This document shows positions 16,856 through 25,288 of a DNA stretch of 55,820 bases, piece by piece. Under the pieces are notes generated by a model that was given only the letters and a program-made list of their open reading frames with translations, did not search any database and was not told the DNA's origin. Numbering within the stretch: position 1 is the first letter of the stretch; each line of letters begins with the position of its first letter. Made by a program: the position numbers and the translations under genes. Source of the stretch: Candidatus Altarchaeota archaeon (GTDB lineage: Archaea; Altiarchaeota; Altiarchaeia; IMC4; QMZM01); assembly GCA_016931955.1 (NCBI GenBank), contig JAFGDV010000045.1:1-55820 (forward strand), written 5' to 3'.

Positions 16856-17746
16856 CTACATAGCTTCCAGTGCTTTGATTCTCTTCTCAGCCGGCGGGTG
16901 TGTGCTGAAGAGGTTGTCGAAGAATCCCTCCCTGAAGGGGTTTGCTATATACAGCGGCGCTGAATCTGGGTTCGCCTTCGTCATCGGTATCTTGTTGGCT
17001 GAGATCTTCCGCAGGGCAGAAGCAAGCCCGGGAGGATAACGTGTAAGCAGAGCACCTGATGCGTCAGCCAAGTACTCCCTCTTACGGGAAATAGCGAACC
17101 TGACCATCTGCGCGATGATGGGTGCGATAATAGCAAACAGTATGCCTATTAGGATAATCACGGCTCCTCCTTTTCCCCCACCCCGTCTATTGCCCCTGCC
17201 ATGGAGGAACATCCTGACCAATATATTACTTAGGATTCCTATCAAGCCTATCATGACCATGACGAGGGTCATATACCGTATGTCATAGTTTTTTATATGC
17301 GACAGTTCATGGGCTAAGACGCCCTCCAATTCCTGCCTATTCATTATGTCAAGCAAGCCCTTGGTCACTGCAACTGAGGAATGCCTTGGATCCCGTCCCG
17401 TCGCGAACGCGTTAGGTGAGGGATCATCTATCACATAAATCTTAGGCATCGGTATGCCTGCTGCGATGCTCAAACCCTCCACGGTGTTGTACAGGTGGGG
17501 GTATTCCTGCTTCCGAACCTCCTTTGCATGGTTTATCGCCAGAATCGCCTTATCGCCGAGGTAGTAGCTGAAGAGCATCCATATGACGGCGAAGATAAGG
17601 ATCGCCCCAATTCCAATATATCCTCCCCCAAAGTATGCGCTGATTATGTAGGAGAGGATGAAGGCTATGATAAAGAATATGATGAAGAGGATGTATGACA
17701 TCCTCTTGTTGCCTGAAATCTGGTCGTAGATGTTTACGCGCTCCAT
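16856..17746 (-). CDS. htpX: HtpX-like membrane zinc metalloprotease
   Basis: An M48-family membrane protease for quality control of membrane proteins. The 296 residues have two N-terminal helices (about 17-62), the zinc motif HELSH (146-150), a third pair of helices (about 157-215, split by a Gly/Arg-rich loop), and EYLADA, which supplies the third zinc ligand. STHPPAEKRI near the end is typical. It lies three bases after lemA on the same strand; lemA-htpX pairs are common in archaea and bacteria, and the LemA partner may help at the membrane. Confidence 0.93.
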   Translation of the reverse strand: MERVNIYDQISGNKRMSYILFIIFFIIAFILSYIISAYFGGGYIGIGAILIFAVIWMLFSYYLGDKAILAINHAKEVRKQEYPHLYNTVEGLSIAAGIPMPKIYVIDDPSPNAFATGRDPRHSSVAVTKGLLDIMNRQELEGVLAHELSHIKNYDIRYMTLVMVMIGLIGILSNILVRMFLHGRGNRRGGGKGGAVIILIGILFAIIAPIIAQMVRFAISRKREYLADASGALLTRYPPGLASALRKISANKIPMTKANPDSAPLYIANPFREGFFDNLFSTHPPAEKRIKALEAM

Positions 17747-17749
17747 CTC

Positions 17750-18304
17750 CTAGAACCGTACCTTTGGCGCCTCCCTCTCTGTCTCCAGTTTGACCTCGAA
17801 CAATTGTTCTTTATGGAAGCCGAACATTCCCGCGATAACGTTGTAGGGAATCTTCTGTATCCTGATGTTGTATTCCATCACTGAGTCGTTGTAGAATTGC
17901 CGTGAATAGGCTATCTTGTTCTCTGTTCCAGATAGCTCCTCCTGTAGCATCATGAAGTTTTGCGAAGCCTTCAGGTCGGGATAATTCTCTGCCACAGCGA
18001 ACAGGCTCTTCAGTGCCCCTGAGAGCATGTTCTCTGCCTGAGCCTGGGCCTCGACGCCTGAGGCATTTATTGCAGCAGCCCTCGCTTTGGTCACATTCTC
18101 AAATACTTCCCTTTCATGCTTCGCATAGCCTTTAACCGTCTCCACCAGATTGGGGATCAAGTCATACCTCCTCTTAAGCTGCACGTCTATCTGAGCCCAG
18201 GCATTCCTGACCCTGGCTCTCAGCGTTACAAGACCGTTATATATCACAACAAATACTATTGCTATAAAAACCAATATCCCCAAAATCAACAATAAAGAAT
18301 CCAT
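17750..18304 (-). CDS. lemA: LemA family protein
   Basis: A 184-residue protein with one N-terminal membrane helix (about 3-23) and a long helical body. Signature stretches are [40 protein letters not shown] and a conserved end with [10 protein letters not shown]. LemA proteins are widespread and their molecular function is unclear; they often accompany HtpX or TPM-domain proteins, as here. It is first in the two-gene operon. The divergent SemiSWEET gene starts 61 bases away. Confidence 0.93.
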   Translation of the reverse strand: MDSLLLILGILVFIAIVFVVIYNGLVTLRARVRNAWAQIDVQLKRRYDLIPNLVETVKGYAKHEREVFENVTKARAAAINASGVEAQAQAENMLSGALKSLFAVAENYPDLKASQNFMMLQEELSGTENKIAYSRQFYNDSVMEYNIRIQKIPYNVIAGMFGFHKEQLFEVKLETEREAPKVRF

Positions 18305-18365
18305 TTAATCACCTCACCAAGCCTATGCTTTAATATAGACTTAGGTGAATAAATATAGAACTGAG

Positions 18366-18626
18366 ATGGACGTCAACTGGGAGCTTGTCGGTTTAGCTGC
18401 TGCGATACTTACCTCTATGGGTTTCGTGCCGCAGATCGTCAAGGGTTTTAGGACAAAGAGGATGGATGATGTCTCCAGTGAGATGCTGCTGGTCCTCATG
18501 TTGGGGATGCTTCTCTGGTTTCTCTATGGAATGCATCTGCAGGATAGGATAATAGTCGGCGCCAACCTCTTCGGTGTTTTCTCGCTTCTCTTAACATTTG
18601 TATTGAAGAGGCGTTACTCAAAGTAG
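18366..18626 (+). CDS. SemiSWEET-like PQ-loop membrane protein
   Basis: An 86-residue protein with three predicted helices forming one half-transporter: residues about 7-27 with GFVPQIVKGFRTKR (the PQ motif after helix 1), about 38-57, and about 61-80. SemiSWEETs dimerise to move sugars across the membrane; the sugar here is unknown. I choose ATG 18366; a GTG seven codons earlier is possible, but TTTAATATA at 18329-18337 is centred 33 bases before the ATG and would put transcription start close to it. The 3' end overlaps the convergent DUF89 gene by nine bases. Confidence 0.8.
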   Translation: MDVNWELVGLAAAILTSMGFVPQIVKGFRTKRMDDVSSEMLLVLMLGMLLWFLYGMHLQDRIIVGANLFGVFSLLLTFVLKRRYSK

Positions 18627-19490
18627 TTTAATGATGGCTGAACCTAATGGAACGTTGATGTTTTTAGCTACTGGAACGCATTTCGCCTTCATCAGTAACC
18701 CGATTCTGCCCGTAAGTTTCTCAGGATAATCCATGAGGGTTTCATAGCAGCCCATGCCTTTGGCGATTATGAAATCCGCTTCACCGAATTTTTTCAGGAA
18801 CCTTGGAGTGCACTTCTCAAACCATAGGCCCAGGAAATCCCCCCGAGGGATTACCTCACATATTCTGTCTAAACCTGCTTTCTTTATCTCCTCGATGGTC
18901 GCGTCATCCTGCACCGGCCTTGAGAGGGGGCATACGCAGACCTTCGCGTACTTGGTAAGCTCCTCTATCAATACTCTGTCGAACACTATCTCGGCTGCGT
19001 TGTCTGTGACATAGAGTATCTCCTTTGACTTCCTTATCTTCTCGTAGATCCTGTCTGAGTCGTCTACTGCCAGACTTCCATTGATCACCGCAGATGTCTG
19101 CTCATCCAGCTTATCCAAGTCCACCTTATGGTCTTGGGCGCCGAATTCTATGATGTTTCCTGCGAGGGCGATCTTTAATGCAAGCTTGAACCTCTTGCTG
19201 TCGTCTTTTTCTTTGTCTACAATACCTTTCAGTTTTGGGTAGAGTTTTATCGCAGCATCAAAGCTTCTTTTCTTTAGATCCTTCATTGGGTCGCTGTTTT
19301 TTATCACGCCTTCGATGACCTTGTTTCTCTCGTAGGCTAACCCCGTCGTTGTAATGTCCTCTGATATCAATTCAGAGCAAAGCCTGCAGAGTTTCCTCAG
19401 CACTTCTCTCCTTGTTTTTTCGTCTTCTCCTTCGCAGAAAAGAAGCGCCCGCTGAAGCATGCATGGAACGCATTCAGGGTACAGTCTCAT
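18618..19490 (-). CDS. DUF89 / ARMT1-like metal-dependent phosphatase
   Basis: A 290-residue archaeal DUF89 (COG1578) protein. Family members are metal-dependent phosphatases thought to remove damaged or excess sugar phosphates. The N-terminal helical part begins MRLYPECVPCMLQRA with the usual Cys pair. The core has ILYVTDNAAEIVFDRVLIEEL, where the Asp/Asn and Glu bind metal, followed by ADDxxT-like QDDATIEEIKKAGL and DFIIAKGMGCYETL. Substrate unknown. It is transcribed alone and its stop overlaps the SemiSWEET stop on the other strand. Confidence 0.85.
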   Translation of the reverse strand: MRLYPECVPCMLQRALLFCEGEDEKTRREVLRKLCRLCSELISEDITTTGLAYERNKVIEGVIKNSDPMKDLKKRSFDAAIKLYPKLKGIVDKEKDDSKRFKLALKIALAGNIIEFGAQDHKVDLDKLDEQTSAVINGSLAVDDSDRIYEKIRKSKEILYVTDNAAEIVFDRVLIEELTKYAKVCVCPLSRPVQDDATIEEIKKAGLDRICEVIPRGDFLGLWFEKCTPRFLKKFGEADFIIAKGMGCYETLMDYPEKLTGRIGLLMKAKCVPVAKNINVPLGSAIIKLL

Positions 19491-19563
19491 CTTATCCTAT
19501 TCCGATTCAACGGTTAAATTAGGCCATATTTATAAGCCCCTTCCATATATTTATCTTACCAAG

Positions 19564-19830
19564 ATGGAAGTCAAATTCATCCAGAAAAAAAAGAAGATCA
19601 TCGAGTTGGAATTCGACGACAAGACCCTGCCGAATGCCTTGGCTGAAGCCCTGTCAGAGAATGAGGTGGATTCCTACGTCTACGAGCCACACCCACTCAT
19701 AAAGGGATACCGGCTGCACGTAGAGGCTGATGACGCCATGAAGGAGCTGAAGTCTGCCGTGTCGAAGGTCGAGAAGAGGTGGGATGGATTCAGCGAGCTT
19801 CTTAGAAAAGGGCTTGTATCTGAGAAATAA
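19564..19830 (+). CDS. rpoL: DNA-directed RNA polymerase subunit L (Rpo11)
   Basis: Small assembly subunit that pairs with subunit D to nucleate archaeal RNA polymerase. The 88 residues from ATG 19564 contain IELEFDDKTLPNALAEALSE and YEPHPLIKGYRLHVEADD, the dimerisation and signature segments of RPB11/RpoL. The frame is open back to 19459, but that part crosses the promoter: TTTATAAG at about 19529-19536 is centred 32 bases before the chosen ATG. The divergent neighbour is the DUF89 gene. Confidence 0.93.
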   Translation: MEVKFIQKKKKIIELEFDDKTLPNALAEALSENEVDSYVYEPHPLIKGYRLHVEADDAMKELKSAVSKVEKRWDGFSELLRKGLVSEK

Positions 19831-19850
19831 TCCTGATCCGACTTTTATTC

Positions 19851-19865
19851 TTTAAGATATATATG
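19851..19865 (+). promoter_or_regulatory. TATA-like box of the winged-helix/KaiC pair
   Basis: TTTAAGATATATATG is centred about 27 bases before the ATG at 19885, consistent with a leaderless transcript. It begins only 20 bases after the rpoL stop codon and may double as the transcription end region for rpoL. Confidence 0.45.
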
Positions 19866-19884
19866 ATATAAAGGATTTATTATA

Positions 19885-20223
19885 ATGGTGAATTCAATGG
19901 AAGACAAACACAGGATGCTGAACCTCTTCCTGCACGACAAACCTACTCGCATCATCCTGAGCCTGAAGGATTCGGAGGGAAAATACACATCCATACTATC
20001 TAAGGAGACTGACTGCACCTACACCCATGCACTGAAGATACTCAGCCAGATGAAGGAACTCGGCATGGTCGAATTCGAAAAAAAAGGCAGGATAAAATTC
20101 GTCAAACTAACGCCTATCGGTTCTGATACCGCCCACGAGATCGAAGGCTTGGTAAGACAGCTTGAACGGCTTTCCGAGGAAAAACCAGGCGAAAAGAAAT
20201 CCTCCAAAAAAACAAAAAAATAA
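19885..20223 (+). CDS. winged-helix DNA-binding protein
   Basis: A 112-residue MarR/ArsR-like winged helix. The helix-turn-helix is ILSKETDCTYTHALKILSQM followed by ELGMVEFEKKGRIKFVKLTPIG, the recognition helix and wing. A helix rich in Lys and Glu (about 84-112, ending KKSSKKTKK) follows. Likely a DNA-binding protein; target unknown. A second ATG four codons in is an alternative start. The KaiC-like ATPase gene begins 26 bases downstream on the same strand, suggesting the two work together in regulation or signalling. Confidence 0.75.
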   Translation: MVNSMEDKHRMLNLFLHDKPTRIILSLKDSEGKYTSILSKETDCTYTHALKILSQMKELGMVEFEKKGRIKFVKLTPIGSDTAHEIEGLVRQLERLSEEKPGEKKSSKKTKK

Positions 20224-20249
20224 ATACCCGTATATGTAAAATTTAATAG

Positions 20250-21095
20250 ATGCCTATGGCAATCGATAGAATATCAACTGGTATCCTTGGACTGGATAAA
20301 CTGATACAAAGCGGATTTCCGAAGAGCTCCTGCGTTCTGATATCCGGGCCACCTGGAACAGGTAAAAGCATTACTGCCCTGCATTTTCTATGCGAAGGAG
20401 CGTTGAATAACGAGGTCGGGATCTATGTCAGCTTCGACGAACCGCGGGATAGCATACTGCTAAGCGGGGAAGAGCTAGGTTTTAAACTCCAGCAACTGGA
20501 AAAGGAAAACAAGATCATAATACTTGAGTATTTCACCATAGAAAGCAACCTCTACCTTGGAGAGAGGAGCAGGATAGAGGATGAGATGAAGCTTTTGGTG
20601 GAGAAGAAAAAGCGCATGGAGAAGGAGGGTAGAGCAACCAACGAGTTGGATAACAGGATAGAGATGCTCAAGGACAGGATCATAGAGATCGAAAAGGCTA
20701 TCAGGGAAAGCAGATACAAGATAACGCAACATGAGCGGGAGGAGATATTCTTCAGCAGATTGAATGAGATCATTCCATTGGTTAAGGCTAAACGGTTGGT
20801 TGTTGACTCATTGTCTGCTTACATGATATACGGCGTCAGTAAGGATGCATTGCACATGTTCATCCATAGACTGCGAGACTTGGGCACCACAACCATACTT
20901 ATCTCGGAGGCTGCCGAGGACATCAAGGCCTTGGAGAAGACAGCTGAGTACCTGGTTGATGGCGTCATCGAATTCCACCATACTGATGACGGGAAAGACT
21001 CCATGAACCTCAACGTCAAGAAGATGAGGTGGACTAAGCAGAAGAAAGGCAGCACGCCCTACGAGATAACCCCCTCAGGCATAGTAGTCAAGTAG
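20250..21095 (+). CDS. KaiC-like RecA-superfamily ATPase with coiled-coil insertion
   Basis: A 281-residue single-domain KaiC-family ATPase of a kind common in archaea. DRISTGILGLDKLI opens the domain, with Walker A GPPGTGKS at 33-40, YVSFDEP at about 60-66, Walker B RLVVDSLSAY at 182-191 and a KMRWTKQ segment near the end. Between about 104 and 165 lies a long charged helical insertion (RMEKEGRATNELDNRIEMLK) predicted to form a coiled coil, longer than the corresponding region in standard KaiC domains. It may mediate oligomer or partner contact. The winged-helix gene precedes it. Its stop overlaps the convergent gene by eight bases. Confidence 0.8.
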   Translation: MPMAIDRISTGILGLDKLIQSGFPKSSCVLISGPPGTGKSITALHFLCEGALNNEVGIYVSFDEPRDSILLSGEELGFKLQQLEKENKIIILEYFTIESNLYLGERSRIEDEMKLLVEKKKRMEKEGRATNELDNRIEMLKDRIIEIEKAIRESRYKITQHEREEIFFSRLNEIIPLVKAKRLVVDSLSAYMIYGVSKDALHMFIHRLRDLGTTTILISEAAEDIKALEKTAEYLVDGVIEFHHTDDGKDSMNLNVKKMRWTKQKKGSTPYEITPSGIVVK

Positions 21096-21582
21096 CTGGC
21101 TTCTTTCTTCTCGCTGTGGAGACCAGTGAATTCCAGGCGAATGCTATCCTCTCCAGATAGTTCGTAAACGTCAATGATTCGGACAATATAAGAGAACGTC
21201 CCTTTTTTAATGCACCCTCAAGCTCTCTCTCCCTTTTTATCAGGCCAAAGCGGACCAGCTTGGGTATGACCTTGTTCTCCAATGTGGACCTCGAGTACCT
21301 CTTTTCTTTAAGGAATTCCGAGATCTCCTTTTTCGTCAACACCTCGTTCTTCAGCAGCAGGTCTATGAAGTCTGAAGCCACCTGAAAGTACCTAGGTTGA
21401 TACCTCCTAGGAAAGACAAAGTCTACAACATCCTCGATACCCCAGATCACTGCCTTATCTAGGCCGCCTTTATCCCTGATCTCTTTACCGTAGTGGCGTG
21501 GGATCCACATGCTCTCATCTGCCGGTATGCCCCTCGTAGGGGGTAGCTTCGGTTCCGGGTTTCCGGGCTTCTTTTTCGCCAT
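21088..21582 (-). CDS. winged-helix-like protein of unknown function
   Basis: A 164-residue basic protein I cannot place in a named family. A Pro/Lys-rich N-terminus (about 1-25) leads to RHYGKEIRDKGGLDKAVIWG and a helical part. A likely winged helix at about 75-125 contains NEVLTKKEISEFLKEKRYSR and NKVIPKLVRFGLIKRERELE. The end is basic (STARRKK). It starts one base after the argD stop codon as the last gene of the aspC-DUF116-argD operon, so it may be cotranscribed with amino acid genes; whether it regulates them is not known. Confidence 0.6.
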   Translation of the reverse strand: MAKKKPGNPEPKLPPTRGIPADESMWIPRHYGKEIRDKGGLDKAVIWGIEDVVDFVFPRRYQPRYFQVASDFIDLLLKNEVLTKKEISEFLKEKRYSRSTLENKVIPKLVRFGLIKRERELEGALKKGRSLILSESLTFTNYLERIAFAWNSLVSTARRKKPAT

Positions 21583-21583
21583 C

Positions 21584-22717
21584 TTAGTGTTTCAATGAAT
21601 CGAACGCAGTTAAAAATTCGTCCACATGTTTTCTTTCGATGATTAAAGGCGGCAGAATCCTGAGGGTATTCCCTGAGTAGATAGTCAACACACCCTTTTC
21701 TATGAGATCCAAAACGGTCCTCTTCCCGTCTTCTACTTCAACCCCTACCATGAGTCCCCTCCCACGAGCCCCCATACCCCTTTTCTTCAATTCATTCAAC
21801 AGGTAATCACCCATCCTGCTGGCGTTTTCCGCGAGCCTTTCTCTCACGATCACGTTGATGACGGTGTTTGCGACCTCACAAGCTAGGGGGTTGCCTATGA
21901 AGGTTCCTCCATGCTCTCCCGGCTTGAAGTCGCCGCAGTCGAAGACTGTCGCACCTATTGGAAAACCCCCACCCATGCCCTTAGCCAGGCAGATTATATC
22001 GGGTTTTATACCTGAGTGTTGGAAGGCGAACATCTCCCCTGTTCTGCCGAACCCCGTCTGGACCTCGTCGAGGATTAACAGGATGTTTTTTTCTACTGTT
22101 ATCTCTCTCACTTCCTCCAGATAGCCATCGTCTGGTATTATCACACCGGCTTCGCCTTGTATCGGTTCAACGATCACGGCTGCGGTCTCTCCTGTAATCT
22201 TCTCTCTTAGAGCATCTACATCATTGTATTCTGCGAACTTGATCCCTGGAAGCAGGGGCATGAACGGTTTCCTGTATTTCTCTCCCCACGTCAGGCTTAA
22301 GGCCCCTAAAGTCCGCCCGTGGAAGGCATTCTTCATCGCAATTATCTCCTTCTTCCCTGTTGCTTTCCGCGCAAGCTTTATGGCTGTTTCAACTGCCTCA
22401 GTACCATCATTTGTTATGAACGCCTTCTCTAGGCCGGTTAACTTCACCAGCAGTTGAGCCAGCCTCAGTTGTGGAAGCGTATAATACCAGTTGGATGTAT
22501 GCATGAGGAGCCCTGACTGCTTTCTTATCGTGGACACGACCTCAGGATGTGAATGACCGAGGGAGTCTACTGCTATGCCGGCGAACATGTCAAGGTATCT
22601 CCTATCCTCTACGTCATAGACGTACATCCCCTCTCCCCTGGTTATCGCGACCGGCAGCCGCGAGAACGTGTTCGCATAGTATCTTTCTTCAGTCTCCTGT
22701 ATCTTTCTTAGATCCAT
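21584..22717 (-). CDS. argD: acetylornithine aminotransferase family (class III, PLP)
   Basis: PLP-dependent class III aminotransferase acting on acetylornithine in arginine synthesis; the related LysW-aminoadipate semialdehyde or other omega-amino substrates are possible. The 377 residues show MFAGIAVDSLGHSHPEV, TNDGTEAVETAIKLAR, AFHGRTLGALSLT, LILDEVQTGFGRTG, the PLP-lysine segment CLAKGMGGG, and GGTFIGNPLACEVA. The ATG at 22717 puts the start 29 bases inside the DUF116 gene, indicating coupled translation. argF at the window start fits the same pathway. Confidence 0.9.
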   Translation of the reverse strand: MDLRKIQETEERYYANTFSRLPVAITRGEGMYVYDVEDRRYLDMFAGIAVDSLGHSHPEVVSTIRKQSGLLMHTSNWYYTLPQLRLAQLLVKLTGLEKAFITNDGTEAVETAIKLARKATGKKEIIAMKNAFHGRTLGALSLTWGEKYRKPFMPLLPGIKFAEYNDVDALREKITGETAAVIVEPIQGEAGVIIPDDGYLEEVREITVEKNILLILDEVQTGFGRTGEMFAFQHSGIKPDIICLAKGMGGGFPIGATVFDCGDFKPGEHGGTFIGNPLACEVANTVINVIVRERLAENASRMGDYLLNELKKRGMGARGRGLMVGVEVEDGKRTVLDLIEKGVLTIYSGNTLRILPPLIIERKHVDEFLTAFDSLKH

Positions 22718-23402
22718 CTTGACGCATCTCCATTACATTAAATAATTCCTCCATGTTGACGTCTGTTTCAACGCAGCCGTCTCGGAGCAAGACAACCCCC
22801 TGACTGGGGATACCCTTATTTGATAATTCAAGCATCCCCCAGTAGACTTCAACGGGACAACCTATCCCGATAGCCGCTCTTGGTTTGATCTTACCGATAA
22901 TCCTTCTAACGAACCCACCGCCTGGAGCTATATACACCCCTTTATACCCAAGGCTCTCTGCTTTCTTTGTGACCTCAAATACCTTACATCTACCGCATTT
23001 AGCACACTGAGCCCCCTCTATGGAGCTGAATTTGGCCGGACACTCTAAGGATCTGAGACACTGTGGGACTATAACAACCCTGTTTCCATACGGAACCTCT
23101 GAAAATCTCTTCTTTAATAGCATGTTCCTCATCTCTACATTAACTATGTCAATCATCTTCTCGTTTCCTCCAAGGAGAGAGATGATCTTCCTTGAAGGCA
23201 GGTAGAGTGAATCCATTAGGAATAGGAGCACCTTGATTACAACGGAACCGAATTTTGAGGACACGAACCTTATAACCCCTCTGTTTTTGAATGATATGTA
23301 CACGAAGACTAGACCAAGGGACAGTAGGATGGCAAAGATTATGGCTAGTACTATTGCAGCCATGCCTATGTTTGCAAGTATTTCCTGGGAGAATAGTTCC
23401 AT
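22689..23402 (-). CDS. DUF116 membrane protein
   Basis: A 237-residue archaeal protein of the DUF116 (COG1852) family. One or two hydrophobic segments (about 9-37) anchor it, then comes a soluble Cys-rich part: VIVPQCLRSLECPAKFSS, CAKCGRCKVFEVTKKA, VYIAPGGGFVRRII and IGIGCPVEVYWGM. The Cys pattern suggests a metal centre or iron-sulphur cluster, but no function is established to my knowledge. It begins one base after the aspC stop and ends inside the argD start. Confidence 0.82.
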   Translation of the reverse strand: MELFSQEILANIGMAAIVLAIIFAILLSLGLVFVYISFKNRGVIRFVSSKFGSVVIKVLLFLMDSLYLPSRKIISLLGGNEKMIDIVNVEMRNMLLKKRFSEVPYGNRVVIVPQCLRSLECPAKFSSIEGAQCAKCGRCKVFEVTKKAESLGYKGVYIAPGGGFVRRIIGKIKPRAAIGIGCPVEVYWGMLELSNKGIPSQGVVLLRDGCVETDVNMEELFNVMEMRQDGSKKDTGD

Positions 23403-23403
23403 C

Positions 23404-24534
23404 TTATATTATTCCCTTTAGTATATCAACGGCCTTCCTTAGGTCTTCTATTTCGGCGTCGCCGTAGCTCATCCTCAAACAGCCGTGTCCTGCTGAGCCG
23501 AAGGGGCTTCCAGGTATCACACCTACGCCCTCATCCATCAACTTATCTGCAAGTTCTATGTCGTCCGCTCCCTCGAAGAACGGGAAAACATAGAACGCCC
23601 CTGAAGGCTTCTCCATGACCGCCCTGGTTTTTTTCATTCCATCTATGAGGCAGTCCCTCCTCTTCTTTAGGATCGCTATCATCTTCATGACATCCCTTCT
23701 GGCTTCCTCCGTGAAGGCTTTTAACGCCCCGTATTGTATGAATGACACAGCGCAGGATACCGTCTGCGCCTGTATTATATCCATTTTTTCGATGATCTCC
23801 TTGTTCTGGGATGCTGCATAGGCCAGCCTCCAGCCTGTCATGGAGAACTCCTTCGAGAATCCGTTTACGGTTATAGTGTCCTCGTATATGCTGCCTGCGC
23901 TGAAGTGCTTTCCTTCATAGATGATCCGCTCATAGATCTCATCTGATAGTATGATTGACTCGTTCCTCTCCGCTATGTCCACCACCTTCCTTATCGCCTT
24001 CTCGGGGTAGACTGCCCCAGTAGGGTTATTGGGCGAGTTGATTAGTATCATCCTTGGTTTTGAGTCCTCCAACACAGCGTAGAAGTCATCGTCTGGTATG
24101 AAGCCGTTTTCTGGTTTTAGTGGGATCCATGCCGTCCTTCCCTCTGAAAGTCTCGCGATGGATTCATAGCTCACCCAGGAGGGATTTGAAATGGCCACAA
24201 CATCCCCCCTCTGGATTATGCTCATGACTGCTTCGTAGATTACATGCTTCGCGCCCACACTCACGAGAACGTGTTCTTCGTCCAGGTTCTGGATCTTGTT
24301 CTCTTCTACCAGTTTCCTCGCTATCGCCTTCCGAAGCTCTGGTATTCCCTTCGTCGGCGTGTAGTGGACTTTGCCCTCGTCCAAGGCCTTCTTGGTCGCC
24401 TCCTTTATGATTGGAGGCGTGTCGAAGCCGGTCCTCCCTATGGTCAGGTTTATCATCTTCCGCTCTTTCGCAAGCCGTGAGTACTTGAAGGTTGCTGACT
24501 CATCCACTCCCTTAAGCCTAGAAGAGAACCTCAT
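23404..24534 (-). CDS. class I aminotransferase (aspartate/alanine aminotransferase family)
   Basis: A 376-residue PLP-dependent fold-type I transaminase. Visible are YTPTKGIPELRKAIARKL, LINSPNNPTGAVYPEKAI, IILSDEIYERIIYEG, the PLP-lysine segment VNGFSKEFSMTGWRLAY, and GCLRMSYGD with the carboxylate-binding Arg near the end. It resembles archaeal AspC-type enzymes moving amino groups between aspartate or alanine and 2-oxoglutarate; exact substrates cannot be read. First gene of a four-gene operon. A box TTTATAAA at about 24545-24552 lies only about 15 bases before the ATG, so the promoter position is uncertain. Confidence 0.87.
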   Translation of the reverse strand: MRFSSRLKGVDESATFKYSRLAKERKMINLTIGRTGFDTPPIIKEATKKALDEGKVHYTPTKGIPELRKAIARKLVEENKIQNLDEEHVLVSVGAKHVIYEAVMSIIQRGDVVAISNPSWVSYESIARLSEGRTAWIPLKPENGFIPDDDFYAVLEDSKPRMILINSPNNPTGAVYPEKAIRKVVDIAERNESIILSDEIYERIIYEGKHFSAGSIYEDTITVNGFSKEFSMTGWRLAYAASQNKEIIEKMDIIQAQTVSCAVSFIQYGALKAFTEEARRDVMKMIAILKKRRDCLIDGMKKTRAVMEKPSGAFYVFPFFEGADDIELADKLMDEGVGVIPGSPFGSAGHGCLRMSYGDAEIEDLRKAVDILKGII

Positions 24535-24586
24535 TTTGCGGGTTTTATAAATTTATCTTCTAATTAATATATTTCAGTTGATCTAG

Positions 24587-25288
24587 ATGAATGTTGATCC
24601 TAAAATCAAGGGATGGATTCGGGACATCTGTGAAGTCATTGTAGTACTGGCTTTGATAATAATCCTGTCGAAGCTGCTGTTGGGGCCTAAGATGCTCATA
24701 CCCTTGGTGGCGGTTACCTCTGAGAGCATGCTCCATACCAGCGATGACTGGCAAAGATGGCTTCTCTCGCATAACATATCAGAGGATATGATAGCATCTT
24801 TCCCCATCGGGGGTGGCTTTGCCAAGGGGGATATGATTGTGACAATAACTCCAGATGGTGGAGGAACCCTTCACGGCTTCTTTTCTGACACACGGGTTGG
24901 TGATGTCGTGATCTATGAGAGGGATAAACAGCACAGCTTCGGTGCTCCGCCCATCATCCACCGTGTCGTTGGCGTCGTCGAGGTGAAGGATTGGAGTTTA
25001 TACTCGACTGAGGGCTCCCTGGACTGTCTTACCGTGGAGGGCTTCCTGCTGGAGTATATCCCCCACGTGAAGGGCTGTTCTGAGGGCGAGAGATGCTCCT
25101 ACGCCCGCTTCCCGAAGAGCGGGGATTTCAGTTTTTATGTGACAAAGGGCGACAATAACCGGGAAAGTGATCAATGCAGTAACATAGCCCTCCCAGTGAC
25201 TGATGCACAGCTCACTGCCCGGGGCTGGATCGTCATACCCTATCTGGGTTGGCTTAAGTTGATCCTGAACGTGTTCATCCCCCTATAG
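24587..25288 (+). CDS. signal peptidase I, archaeal S26B type, with large insertion
   Basis: Cleaves signal peptides on the outer face of the membrane. One helix (about 15-40) is followed by VAVTSESMLH with nucleophile Ser47, PPIIHRVVGVV with His125, and FYVTKGDNN with Asp189; the Ser/His/Asp pattern is that of archaeal and ER enzymes rather than bacterial Ser/Lys. Between His125 and Asp189 there are about 55 residues, including Cys147, Cys164 and Cys170, much more than the compact form; another insertion (about 51-95) lies after the Ser. C-terminal helix at about 218-232. These inserts may tune substrate choice. Convergent with the next gene, overlapping by six bases. Confidence 0.82.
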   Translation: MNVDPKIKGWIRDICEVIVVLALIIILSKLLLGPKMLIPLVAVTSESMLHTSDDWQRWLLSHNISEDMIASFPIGGGFAKGDMIVTITPDGGGTLHGFFSDTRVGDVVIYERDKQHSFGAPPIIHRVVGVVEVKDWSLYSTEGSLDCLTVEGFLLEYIPHVKGCSEGERCSYARFPKSGDFSFYVTKGDNNRESDQCSNIALPVTDAQLTARGWIVIPYLGWLKLILNVFIPL

